DNA of 64,000 nt, taken from NCBI GenBank assembly GCA_050246475.1, contig JBFWVZ010000001.1, positions 124,001 to 188,000 of the forward strand, read 5' to 3'. The notes beneath the pieces were generated by a model. It searched no databases. It was given only the letters and a program-made list of their open reading frames with translations, and was not told where the DNA came from. This DNA comes from CADEEL01 sp050246475. GTDB taxonomy: Bacteria > Pseudomonadota > Alphaproteobacteria > Caulobacterales > Aquidulcibacteraceae. This document shows, piece after piece, positions 24,963 through 33,336 of the stretch; within the stretch, counting starts at the first letter, position 1, and every line of letters starts with the position of its first letter. The translations under genes were made by a program, and so were the position numbers.

Positions 24963-26014
24963 CGAAGGCTCGCGTTGATCTTATCGAGCGCCTTGGCGCC
25001 GGGGACGAGTTCTGGATCGGAGAGCTGGTTCAGCGGCTTTTCGACCGTGTTCAGGTAATCGTGCAGGTCCTGCGCTTCGGGATCGACGTAGAGAAGGCCG
25101 GTGACGATCTCGCCTTCGGCGGCGCGGCTTTGCAGATACGTTGTGGCTTCCAAGCGATCGGAGGGATCGTATTGCGCCTCGATCTTGCGGAGGCGGAGCT
25201 GGGAGCCGTCATGCTGGGTGACGATCTCCAACGTGCCGGGCGCGTGATCGATTTCGATGGGTTTGCGGCTGGGGATGACGTCGAGCTTGTTCACCGCCTC
25301 GTTGTGGGCGCGGACGTAATCGTAGCTCTTGGTGGAGCCTTCGTGATTGTTGAAGGCCACGCAGGGCGAGAGGCAATCAATGAAGGCCGCGCCGTGGTGG
25401 GTGATGGCGCCCTTGATGAGCGGGACGAGCTGGCCTTTGTCGCCCGAGAAGGAGCGCGCGACGTAGGTGGCGCCGAGCTGGAGGGCGAGGCCCACCATGT
25501 CGATGGGTGCGTCGTGATTGACGACGCCGCGCTTCGATTTCGAGCCTTTGTCCGACGTCGCGGAGAATTGGCCTTTGGTGAGGCCGTACACGCCGTTGTT
25601 CTCGACGATGTAGACCATGTTCACGCCGCGGCGGATGGCGTGCGCGAATTGGCCGAGGCCGATCGAGGCGGAATCGCCGTCTCCAGACACGCCCATATAG
25701 ATCAAGTCGCGGTTGGCGAGGTTTGCGCCCGTCAGCACCGACGGCATTCGTCCGTGTACGGAATTGAAGCCGTGGGACGCGCCCAGGAAATAGTCCGGCG
25801 TTTTGGATGAGCAGCCGATGCCGGAGAGCTTGGCGATGCGGTGCGGCTCGAGCGCGAGTTCATAGACGGCCTGAATGATCGCGGCGGAGATCGAATCGTG
25901 GCCGCAGCCGGCGCAGAGGGTGGAGACCTTTCCTTCGTAATCGCGGCGCGTGAAGCCCAGATCGTTGGGCTCAAGCTCGGGGTGGCGGAATTTCGGCTTG
26001 GCGATGTAGGTCAT
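24959..26014 (-). CDS. korB: 2-oxoacid:ferredoxin oxidoreductase, beta subunit
   Basis: Thiamine-diphosphate and 4Fe-4S subunit that with the alpha/gamma subunit oxidatively decarboxylates a 2-oxoacid (probably 2-oxoglutarate) to acyl-CoA and reduces ferredoxin. Cluster ligands: CAGCGHDSI and GIGCSSKTPDYF, plus a later Cys in DCLSPCVAF. The TPP/Mg motif is GVSGDGDSASIGLGQF with VYIVENNGVYGLTKGQ. At 351 aa it is of normal size. The gene overlaps korA by four bases. Substrate choice between 2-oxoglutarate, pyruvate and branched acids is inferred from family resemblance only. Confidence 0.9.
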   Translation of the reverse strand: MTYIAKPKFRHPELEPNDLGFTRRDYEGKVSTLCAGCGHDSISAAIIQAVYELALEPHRIAKLSGIGCSSKTPDYFLGASHGFNSVHGRMPSVLTGANLANRDLIYMGVSGDGDSASIGLGQFAHAIRRGVNMVYIVENNGVYGLTKGQFSATSDKGSKSKRGVVNHDAPIDMVGLALQLGATYVARSFSGDKGQLVPLIKGAITHHGAAFIDCLSPCVAFNNHEGSTKSYDYVRAHNEAVNKLDVIPSRKPIEIDHAPGTLEIVTQHDGSQLRLRKIEAQYDPSDRLEATTYLQSRAAEGEIVTGLLYVDPEAQDLHDYLNTVEKPLNQLSDPELVPGAKALDKINASLR

Positions 26015-27888
26015 TGCGCGGGCTCTGATTTGCCTTGAGGCATCGCTTCGGTCGCCTTCATCTGCGTGGCGATCTCGGCGGCGATGAAGCGGGCGGTGAT
26101 GGGTGTGCCGTCATAGTGCAGCACGGGCGTCAGGCGCGCGGGATGGACACCGCCTTCGGTGACCAAAAGCGTGCGCAGCTGGGCGTCGCGGTTCTGTTCG
26201 ACGACGAAGACCTGCTCGTGATCGCGGATGAACTCGAACACTTCGTCAGCGAAGGGGAAGCCGCGCACGCGCATGGCGTCTAGATGGCGGTTCTGCGATT
26301 CGAGCGCGGCGAGCGCTTCGTTCATCGCGGGGGCGGTCGAGCCGTAGTGGATGACGCCATAGGGCGTGCGGCGCTTGGCGTCGCGCCTCTGGGGCGCGGG
26401 TACGAGCGCCTTTGCCGTCTCGAACTTGCGCAGCAGGCGCTGCATGTTGTCCACGTAAACGGAGCCCTCTTCGCTGTAGCGGGCGTAGCGGTCACGTGAC
26501 GTGCCGCGCGTGAAATAGGCGCCCTTGGAGGGATGCGTGCCCGGGTAGGTGCGGTAGGCGATGCCGTCGCCGTCGATATCGAGATAGCGGCCGAAATCCT
26601 TGCCGGCCTCGAGATCTTCGCGGCTCATTACCTTGCCGCGGTCGAGCCGCTTCTTGTCATCCCATTTGAAGGGTTCGCAGAGCCACTCGTTCATGCCGAT
26701 ATCGAGATCGAGCAAAACGAAGATCGTGGTCTGCAATCGATCCGAAAGATCGAAGGCGAGCGCGCCCATTTCGAAGCACTCAGTCGGATCGCACGGGAAG
26801 AGGATGGGGTGCTTGGTGTCGCCGTGGCTCGCGTAGGCGGCCAAGAGCACGTCGCTCTGTTGCGTGCGCGTGGGCATGCCCGTCGAAGGGCCGCCGCGCT
26901 GCACGTCGAAAATGACGGCCGGAATCTCGGCGAAGTAGGAGAGGCCGATGAATTCCTGCATCAGCGAGATGCCGGGGCCGGATGTGCAGGTGAAGGCGCG
27001 CGCGCCGTTCCAGCCGGCGCCGACGACGATGCCGATCGAAGCGATTTCGTCCTCGCCCTGCACGATGGCGTGACGGCCCTTCTTGCTTTCGGGATCGGTG
27101 CGGAAAGCCTTGCAATGCTCCATGAAGGCTTCAGCGAGCGAGGTGGAGGGCGTGATCGGATACCAAGCGCAGACCGTCGCACCGCCATAGAGCGCGCCCA
27201 AGGCGGCGGCGGAATTGCCCTCGACGAAGATGCGCTCGCCGACTTTGTCCGTAGGCTGAAGTTTGAGCGCGATGGAGGCCAGGTTCTCGGCGGCGTAGTC
27301 GCGTCCTAGGCCGAAGGCCTTGAGGTTCGCGTCGATCAGCTTGGGCTTGGAAGCAAATTCCTCCCTAAGGAGCGTCTCCACCACCGCGTCGGGAATGCCC
27401 AGCAGATGGGCGAGCGCGCCGACATACATGATGTTCTTGAAGAGCTGGCGCTGGCGCGGATCGGTGTAGGTCTTGTTGCAGATCTGCGTGAGCGGCACGC
27501 CGACGATGTTGACATCATCGCGGAACATCGAAGGCGGCAGCGGCTTCGTTGAATCGTAGAAAAGATAGCCGCCCGGCTCGATGGAGCGGAGATCCTCGTT
27601 CCAGGTCTGCGGGTTCATCGCGACCATAAGATCGACGCCGCCGCGGCGGCCGAGCCAGCCGGCTTCGGACACGCGGACTTCGTACCACGTGGGCAGGCCC
27701 TGAATGTTTGAGGGGAAGATGTTGCGCGCGGCGATCGGCACGCCCATGCGCAGCACCGCCTTGGCGAAGAGCGAGTTGGCGGAGGCGGAGCCCGAGCCGT
27801 TCACATTGGCGAACTTCACGACGAAATCGTTCACGATCTCGGCGCGCGCGGCGGCCTGCGAGGCTTCCTCTGTCACGCTGTCCGGCAT
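26011..27888 (-). CDS. korA: 2-oxoacid:ferredoxin oxidoreductase, fused gamma-alpha subunit
   Basis: The N-terminal gamma domain (about 1-200, with FANVNGSGSASANSLFAKAV) is fused to the alpha pyrimidine-binding domain (about 220-600). The alpha signature is CAWYPITPSTSLAEAF, followed by QGEDEIASIGIVVGAGWNGA, TSGPGISLMQEFIGL and RGGPSTGMPTRTQQSD. I chose the ATG at 27888 (MPDSVTEEAS), giving 625 aa; the open frame continues upstream but overlaps the flavoprotein gene. The true start overlaps that gene by 16 bases. No separate delta (ferredoxin) subunit is present, and the upstream flavoprotein carries its own cluster domain. Confidence 0.9.
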   Translation of the reverse strand: MPDSVTEEASQAAARAEIVNDFVVKFANVNGSGSASANSLFAKAVLRMGVPIAARNIFPSNIQGLPTWYEVRVSEAGWLGRRGGVDLMVAMNPQTWNEDLRSIEPGGYLFYDSTKPLPPSMFRDDVNIVGVPLTQICNKTYTDPRQRQLFKNIMYVGALAHLLGIPDAVVETLLREEFASKPKLIDANLKAFGLGRDYAAENLASIALKLQPTDKVGERIFVEGNSAAALGALYGGATVCAWYPITPSTSLAEAFMEHCKAFRTDPESKKGRHAIVQGEDEIASIGIVVGAGWNGARAFTCTSGPGISLMQEFIGLSYFAEIPAVIFDVQRGGPSTGMPTRTQQSDVLLAAYASHGDTKHPILFPCDPTECFEMGALAFDLSDRLQTTIFVLLDLDIGMNEWLCEPFKWDDKKRLDRGKVMSREDLEAGKDFGRYLDIDGDGIAYRTYPGTHPSKGAYFTRGTSRDRYARYSEEGSVYVDNMQRLLRKFETAKALVPAPQRRDAKRRTPYGVIHYGSTAPAMNEALAALESQNRHLDAMRVRGFPFADEVFEFIRDHEQVFVVEQNRDAQLRTLLVTEGGVHPARLTPVLHYDGTPITARFIAAEIATQMKATEAMPQGKSEPAQ

Positions 27889-29693
27889 TGGCGCCCCGCA
27901 ACGGCCATATCGAGCGTGAAGCGCTGCATATCCCACGCGCCCGTCGGGCAGCGCTCGGCGCAGAGCCCACAGTGCAAGCAAACATCCTCGTCTTTCGCCA
28001 TGATGCGCCCCGTGGCGACGGGGGGCGAGACGTAGAGGTCTTGCGTCCTATTTTCCGCGGGCGCCGTCAGCTGCAGGCGGAGCGCGTCTTCTTCCGCGTT
28101 CTCGGTGAAGGTGATGCAATCCATCGGGCAGATGTCGACGCAGGCGTCGCATTCGATGCAAGCGGGGGCGGAAAAGACCGTCTGCACGTCGCAGTTCAGG
28201 CAGCGCTGCGTTTCCGAATAGCCGAGCTTCTTATCGAAGCCGAGCTCGACCTCGGTGCGCACGTCCTTCAGCGCCACGACCTTATCGACGAGCGGCACCT
28301 TGTTGCGCAGCTCGGCGGAGATGTCGTTGTCGTAGCTCCATTCGTGGATGCCCATTTTCTGACTGGACATCGCCACGTTGGGCGGCGGGCGCACCTTCAC
28401 ATCCTCACCGCTCACAAAGAGGTCGATGGAGATCGCGGCTTCGTGGCCGTGCGCCACAGCCCAGATGATGTTCTTGGGGCCGAAGGCGGCGTCGCCGCCG
28501 AAGAAGACTTTCGGGTTGGTCGACTGGAAGGTGCGTTCATCGACCTTGGGCATGTCCCATTTGTCGAACTCGAGGCCGATGTCGCGCTCGATCCAGGGGA
28601 AGGAATTCTCCTGACCGACGGCGACGAGGACATCGTCGCACTCGTGATGCTCATCCGGTTCGCCTGTGGGCTTCAGCGTGCGGCGGCCTTTTTCATCGAA
28701 CACGGCCGCGACTTTCTCGAAGGTCACGCCCGTCAGCTTGCCGTTCTTATGGGCGAATTCCTTGGGGACGAGGAAGTTGAGGATCGGGATGCCCTCGTGC
28801 ATCGCGTCCTCCTTCTCCCAGGGGCTCGCCTTCATCTCCTCGAAGCCCGAGCGGACGATCACCTTCACATCGTCGCCGCCCAGACGGCGTGAGGTGCGGC
28901 AGCAATCCATGGCGGTGTTGCCGCCGCCCAGAACAATGACGCGCTTGCCGATCTTATCGATGTGCCCGAACGAGACGTTGGAGAGCCAATCGATGCCGAT
29001 GTGGATGTTCTTCGCCGCTTCCTGGCGGCCGGGGATGTCGAGATCGCGGCCGCGCGGCGCGCCGGAGCCAACGAAGATCGCGTCGTAATCCTCGGCGAGG
29101 AGGGATTTCAGCGAGTCGATGCGTTGGCCGAGCTTCAGCTCGATATTGCCGATGCCGGTGATGTAATCGACTTCTTCGTCGATCACGCTCTCGGGCAGGC
29201 GAAAGCGCGGGATTTGGCTGCGGACCATGCCGCCGGATTTGGCTTCGGCGTCAAACACGGTGATGTGATAGCCAAGCGGCGCCAGATCGCGCGCGACCGC
29301 CAACGAAGCGGGGCCAGCGCCAATGCAGGCGATCTTCTTGCCGTTCTTCTTCTTGGGCGCCTTGGGGAGCCTTGCGCGGATGTCGTCTTTCATGTCGGCA
29401 GCGACGCGCTTCAACCGGCAGATGGCGACGGGCTCTTCCTCAACACGCCCGCGGCGGCACGCCGGTTCGCATGGGCGATCGCACGTGCGCCCGAGAATTC
29501 CGGGAAACACGTTCGATTTCCAATTGATCATGTAGGCGTCGCTATAGCGGCCATCGGCGATCAAACGGATGTATTCGGGGACCGGCGTATGGGCTGGACA
29601 CGCCCATTGGCAGTCGACGACTTTGTGAAAGTAATCCGGATCGCTCGTGTCGGTGGGCTTCAAGCCTCTTCTCCCTCCCCGCAGCGCACACAT
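27873..29693 (-). CDS. FAD-dependent oxidoreductase with C-terminal ferredoxin domain (GltD/NfnB-like), probable KorAB redox partner
   Basis: About 606 aa. N-terminal cysteine region of GltD type (CQWACPAHTPVPEYI and CDRPCEPACRRG), an FAD-binding motif ACIGAGPASLAVARDLA, a second nucleotide-binding motif VLGGGNTAMDCCRTSRRLGG, the conserved GGDAAFGPKNIIWAVAHGHEAA, and two C-terminal 4Fe-4S motifs CIECDACVDICPMDC and CLHCGLCAERCPTGAW. The organisation fits electron transfer between ferredoxin-type clusters and NAD(P)H. Overlap with korA implies one complex. ATG at 29693 is used; a TTG two codons upstream is in frame. The exact acceptor is not known. Confidence 0.88.
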   Translation of the reverse strand: MCALRGGRRGLKPTDTSDPDYFHKVVDCQWACPAHTPVPEYIRLIADGRYSDAYMINWKSNVFPGILGRTCDRPCEPACRRGRVEEEPVAICRLKRVAADMKDDIRARLPKAPKKKNGKKIACIGAGPASLAVARDLAPLGYHITVFDAEAKSGGMVRSQIPRFRLPESVIDEEVDYITGIGNIELKLGQRIDSLKSLLAEDYDAIFVGSGAPRGRDLDIPGRQEAAKNIHIGIDWLSNVSFGHIDKIGKRVIVLGGGNTAMDCCRTSRRLGGDDVKVIVRSGFEEMKASPWEKEDAMHEGIPILNFLVPKEFAHKNGKLTGVTFEKVAAVFDEKGRRTLKPTGEPDEHHECDDVLVAVGQENSFPWIERDIGLEFDKWDMPKVDERTFQSTNPKVFFGGDAAFGPKNIIWAVAHGHEAAISIDLFVSGEDVKVRPPPNVAMSSQKMGIHEWSYDNDISAELRNKVPLVDKVVALKDVRTEVELGFDKKLGYSETQRCLNCDVQTVFSAPACIECDACVDICPMDCITFTENAEEDALRLQLTAPAENRTQDLYVSPPVATGRIMAKDEDVCLHCGLCAERCPTGAWDMQRFTLDMAVAGRQCRTA

Positions 29694-29741
29694 TCGCAAG
29701 CGCCATTGGCGCTGTCCATGGCGCCGCTCAGGAAAGGCGAA

Positions 29742-30737
29742 TTAGGTTGCAAGGCCGGCCTTTCCCGCAAGGTCTTTAAGGTTGGTCTCAGGGCGCGGCC
29801 CCATGTGCGAGATGACTTCAGCGGCGGCGAGCGAGCCCAGCGCGCCGCACTCGGCCCAGCTCTTGCCGCGGGCGGCGCCGAACAAGAAACCGGCGGCGTA
29901 GAGATCGCCCGCGCCGGTGGAATCCACGACCTTGGCGACGGGCGCGGCGGGGACGCTCACGGTCTCATTGCCGACCGCGATGATGGAGCCCGCCTCCGAG
30001 CGCGTCACCGCGACGACGGGGCAGACCGGGCGCGCGGCGGCGAGCGCGGCGCCCAGATCGTTTGTCTCATAGAGGTTCAGGATCTCGTGCTCGTTGGCGA
30101 AGAGGATGTCGATGTGGCCGGCCACGAGATGGCGGAAGCTGGCGCGATGGCGCTCGACGCAGAAGGTGTCGGAGAGCGTCAGCGCGACGCGGCGATCGGC
30201 GGCGTCGGCGATCTCGGCGGCCTTGACGAACGCGGACTGCGCCTCCGGGCGGTCGAAGAGATAGCCCTCGAGAAACGTGATCGCGCCCGCGTGTATGAGA
30301 TCGGCGTCGATGTCGCCGGAATCGAGCAGCGTCGAAGCGCCGAGATAGGTGTTCATGGAACGCTGGCCGTCGGGCGTGACGGCGATCAGCGAGCGCGCGG
30401 TGCCGGGCGGGGCCGCGCGCGGGGGTGTTTGGAAATGCACGCCCGCGGCGCGGAAGGCGCGGGTGAAATCAGCGCCCAATTGATCGTCGGCGACTTTTCC
30501 CATGTAGCCGGCGCGCCCGCCAAAGCTTGCGACGCCTGTCACTGTGTTGGCGGCCGATCCGCCCGCGGCGACGACCGCGCCCTCGAAGAGATTGGTGAGC
30601 TCCTCGGCGCGCGCCTCGTCGATCAGGGTCATGGCGCCCTTGGCGATGGCGTGGCGGGAGAGGAAATCGTCGGAAACTTGGTGGAGGATGTCGATGATGG
30701 CGTTGCCGACTGCGACGACGTCGTAAGTGGCGCTCAT
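29742..30737 (-). CDS. Adenosine kinase (PfkB family)
   Basis: PfkB-family sugar kinase of the bacterial adenosine kinase group, which phosphorylates adenosine to AMP. The N-terminus TYDVVAVGNAIIDILHQV, the substrate-lid region GGSAANTVTGVASFGGRAGYMGK split over about residues 60-85, and the anion-hole/catalytic motif VDSTGAGDLYAAGFLFG are intact. At 331 aa it is of normal length. It lies 48 bases upstream of the flavoprotein gene on the same strand and may be cotranscribed. Ribokinase-like specificity is a less likely alternative. Confidence 0.9.
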   Translation of the reverse strand: MSATYDVVAVGNAIIDILHQVSDDFLSRHAIAKGAMTLIDEARAEELTNLFEGAVVAAGGSAANTVTGVASFGGRAGYMGKVADDQLGADFTRAFRAAGVHFQTPPRAAPPGTARSLIAVTPDGQRSMNTYLGASTLLDSGDIDADLIHAGAITFLEGYLFDRPEAQSAFVKAAEIADAADRRVALTLSDTFCVERHRASFRHLVAGHIDILFANEHEILNLYETNDLGAALAAARPVCPVVAVTRSEAGSIIAVGNETVSVPAAPVAKVVDSTGAGDLYAAGFLFGAARGKSWAECGALGSLAAAEVISHMGPRPETNLKDLAGKAGLAT

Positions 30738-30832
30738 ATTTCTCCCCGGCCCGGCGGCGCGCCGGTTTAGGCGGGCGGGGCGGGGGCGTCCAGCATTGCG
30801 GCGTTGCGCGGGCGTGAGGCATGGTCGCGCTC

Positions 30833-31237
30833 ATGAAACACGCTCGATTCGCGGCCTTGGCGCCTCTGGCGGCGCTCGCCGCGTGCGCGACCGCGCCAGC
30901 GCCTCAACCGGCCCAGCCCTCGGCGCCGGCCGCGGTTGAAACAGGCCGCGGCGCCAGCGAGGGCGCGCGGCTTGTGGCGCGCGCCGGGCAGCGGGACGCG
31001 CCGACGCTTGACGCGATCGAGCGGCGCTTCGGCCAGGCAGACGTTGCGCGCCGTGACGGCGCGGGTGCGATCCTCACTTACCGCGCTGAGGCTTGCTCGC
31101 TGGTGCTGGTGTTTGCGCAGGAGGGGCAAGCGATGCGCCTCGCCGATGCGCAATCGCAGCCGCGGCGCGCGGGCGAGACTGCGCCTGCGCTTGGCGATTG
31201 TGCGGCGGCGGCGGAAACGCGCGCTTCGCGTTCGTGA
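30833..31237 (+). CDS. Hypothetical lipoprotein
   Basis: 134 aa. The leader MKHARFAALAPLAALAAC ends in a lipobox cysteine, then a proline/alanine-rich linker and a small domain containing LDAIERRFGQADVARRDGAGA followed by ILTYRAEACSLVLVF. The latter pattern resembles small SmpA/OmlA-like envelope lipoproteins, but I do not claim membership. An in-frame ATG at 30821 is the alternative start. Its TGA overlaps the GTG of the ATP-grasp gene, so the two are coupled. Confidence 0.78.
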   Translation: MKHARFAALAPLAALAACATAPAPQPAQPSAPAAVETGRGASEGARLVARAGQRDAPTLDAIERRFGQADVARRDGAGAILTYRAEACSLVLVFAQEGQAMRLADAQSQPRRAGETAPALGDCAAAAETRASRS

Positions 31238-32145
31238 CCCTTCGCATCGCGTATCTGACAGGGCGGACTTTTCGCGGCGCGCCTGTGCCAGACGGCGTGT
31301 TGCCCGCGTATGAAGGGCCGGACTTCGGGCTCGTGCGGGAAGCGGGGCGTAGAATCGGGCTTTCGTTCGAGCCCTGCTATTGGGATGCGCCGGATTTGCC
31401 GGCGCGAGGTTTCGCAGCCGGGCTCATCCGCTCGTGCTGGGACTACACCAGCCAGGCCGAGCGCTTCATCGCAACGCTTGAGGCGCATGAGCGCGCGGGC
31501 TTGCGGCTCTTCAATCCGGCCGCGACCGTCAAATGGAATGCGCGCAAGCGCTATCTCGAAGAGATCGCGGCGAAGGGCGCGCCTGTCATCGACACGGTGT
31601 GGGCCGATAAACTCGATGCGCGCGCCGTTGGGCGTGCGTTCGACGATCTGGAGACGGCGGAGCTCGTCGCGAAACCCCAAGTGAGCGCGGGTTCGATGGG
31701 GACGATCCGCTTAAAGCGCAATGCGTGGAGCGAGGCCGATCTCATCAACGGGCCGCAAGGGCCTGCGATGCTGCAACCCTTCCTGCCGAGCATCGAGACG
31801 GAGGGAGAGCTTTCGCTCGTCTATTTCAACGGCGCGCTTTCGCACACGATCCGCAAGCGGCCGGTGCCGGGCGAGTGGTTCGCCAACGACATCAAGGCGG
31901 CGTTTCTGAACATCGAAGCGCCGCCCGGAACGGACGCCATCGCGCGCGCGGCGATGCAGGCGGCGGCGCAGTCGATGCTCTATGCGCGCGTCGATCTTGT
32001 GCTTGCGCCGGCGGGCGATTGGCGCGTCATCGAGATCGAGATCATCGAGCCCTATCTCTTCTTGGCGCGCGCGGAGGGCGCGGCGGAGCGCTTCGCCCGC
32101 GCGGTCTTGGACGCCGTCGAAGGGAAGGGCGTCTTCGCCGGGTAG
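31234..32145 (+). CDS. ATP-grasp domain protein
   Basis: 303 aa. The N-terminal pre-grasp region (LRIAYLTGRTF, then SCWDYTSQAERF) is followed by an ATP-grasp core: AKPQVSAGSMGTIRL, LQPFLPSIETEGELSLVYFNG, SHTIRKRPVPGEWF, and the metal-binding end WRVIEIEIIEPYLFL. The arrangement resembles glutathione-synthetase/RimK-like ligases and the DcsG-type group. The reaction (carboxylate plus amine or thiol using ATP) is inferred; the substrates are unknown. GTG at 31234 is chosen because it overlaps the upstream stop and begins at the first conserved strand. The last 94 bases overlap nth on the opposite strand. Confidence 0.85.
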   Translation: MTLRIAYLTGRTFRGAPVPDGVLPAYEGPDFGLVREAGRRIGLSFEPCYWDAPDLPARGFAAGLIRSCWDYTSQAERFIATLEAHERAGLRLFNPAATVKWNARKRYLEEIAAKGAPVIDTVWADKLDARAVGRAFDDLETAELVAKPQVSAGSMGTIRLKRNAWSEADLINGPQGPAMLQPFLPSIETEGELSLVYFNGALSHTIRKRPVPGEWFANDIKAAFLNIEAPPGTDAIARAAMQAAAQSMLYARVDLVLAPAGDWRVIEIEIIEPYLFLARAEGAAERFARAVLDAVEGKGVFAG

Positions 32146-32774
32146 CGGCAAATTTCCGCGACGGCGCATTTCCAGCACCCCGGCGTGCGCGCCAAGCACA
32201 CATAGCGGCCGTGCAGAATGAGCCAGTGGTGCGCGCCACGGAGATATTCCGGCGGCGTGATCTTCATCAGCTGCGCTTCAATTTCCTTCGGCGTCTTGCC
32301 CTTGGCGAGGCCGGTGCGGTTGGCGACGCGAAAGACGTGGGTATCGACCGCGATCGTGCCTTCGCCGAACGCTTCGGCCAGAACGACGTTTGCGGTCTTC
32401 CTGCCGACGCCGGGCAAGGCTTCAAGAGCTGCGCGATCATGCGGGACTTGGCCTCCGTGCCGTTCGATCAAAGCGCGCGAGAGCGCCTCAACGTTCTTGG
32501 CCTTGTTGCGCCAGAGGCCAATCGTCTTGATGTAGCCGCCGATCTTTTCGGCGCCGAGCACAGCCATTTTTTCAGGTGTGGGCGCTGCCTTGAAGAGCGC
32601 GGGGGTGGCGCGGTTGACGCCCTTGTCGGTCGCTTGCGCCGAGAGGACGACGGCGACAAGGAGTGTGAAGGGGCTATCGTAATCCAGTTCGGTGCGGGGA
32701 TCGGGGCGCGTCTCCGCGAGGCGGCGGTAGAGCGCGGCCGCTTCTTCTCTTGTGAGTTTGCGCGTGCGCGCCAT
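32052..32774 (-). CDS. nth: Endonuclease III (DNA glycosylase/AP lyase)
   Basis: Base-excision repair enzyme for oxidised pyrimidines. The HhH motif LEALPGVGRKTANVVLAEAFG contains the catalytic lysine, and VDTHVFRVANR the catalytic aspartate. The 4Fe-4S cluster ligands follow C-x6-C-x2-C-x5-C in CLARTPGCWKCAVAEIC. The ATG at 32774 (MARTRKLTREE) gives 240 aa. The C-terminus has a basic tail (about 30 residues, ASKTARAKRSAAPSARAKKR) beyond the usual end, and this is the part that overlaps the ATP-grasp gene. Confidence 0.96.
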   Translation of the reverse strand: MARTRKLTREEAAALYRRLAETRPDPRTELDYDSPFTLLVAVVLSAQATDKGVNRATPALFKAAPTPEKMAVLGAEKIGGYIKTIGLWRNKAKNVEALSRALIERHGGQVPHDRAALEALPGVGRKTANVVLAEAFGEGTIAVDTHVFRVANRTGLAKGKTPKEIEAQLMKITPPEYLRGAHHWLILHGRYVCLARTPGCWKCAVAEICRYPAKTPFPSTASKTARAKRSAAPSARAKKR

Positions 32775-32820
32775 GCATTGCCCTCTTGGCGAAAGCCTCG
32801 CCGCGCCGCACCCTAGCGCC

Positions 32821-33336
32821 ATGAGCCCACATTGGGAGCGTTCGCAAGCGCCGCCGGGGCAGGCGGGGCCGCTTTTCATGGATGCGGTGCTGACGCCGCA
32901 TCGCAGCCTCTCGCGGCGCGCGTTCGTTTATGTGCTCTGCGGCTTCGCGGCGATCGACGCGGCGATCGTGACGATGTTCATGCTGCAGGGCGCGTGGCCG
33001 GTGGCGTTCTTCCTCGTGCTCGACGTTGTCCTGCTGTGGGTCGCGTTCCGCATCAATTATCGCGATGGGCGCACGGAGGAGCGCGTGGCGGTGGGCGCCG
33101 AGCGGCTCATCGTTTCGCGCAAGAGCGCGGAGGGCGCGTTCTCGCATTGGACGGTGAGCCCCGCATGGGCGCGGGCGCGGACGGATGCGCGCTCGGTGCG
33201 GATCGCGTCGGCGGGAAAGGCGCTGCGGGTGGGCACGTTTTTGTCGCCGCCGGAGCGGGCGGATTTCTCTCGCGCGCTCAACGCGGCGCTTTCGCGGGCC
33301 AAGAGCTATAGGCCGAGCACATCCCGCATCGAATAG
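32821..33336 (+). CDS. DUF2244 family membrane protein
   Basis: About 171 aa. MSPHWERSQAPPGQAG is followed by two adjacent membrane helices (FVYVLCGFAAIDAAIVTMFM and a second, about residues 37-80) and a cytoplasmic domain with SHWTVSPAWARARTD. DUF2244 genes frequently neighbour nth in alphaproteobacteria, which supports the call, but the function is unknown. The ATG at 32821 is chosen; the frame is open further upstream. It diverges from nth across 46 bases. Its last 31 bases overlap dapB on the other strand. Confidence 0.85.
   Translation: MSPHWERSQAPPGQAGPLFMDAVLTPHRSLSRRAFVYVLCGFAAIDAAIVTMFMLQGAWPVAFFLVLDVVLLWVAFRINYRDGRTEERVAVGAERLIVSRKSAEGAFSHWTVSPAWARARTDARSVRIASAGKALRVGTFLSPPERADFSRALNAALSRAKSYRPSTSRIE

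Noticed and set aside
28962..30770. 602-codon open frame antisense to the flavoprotein and adenosine kinase genes
   Set aside because: Both genes beneath it are clear family members on the minus strand; the antisense frame is low-complexity and spans their junction.
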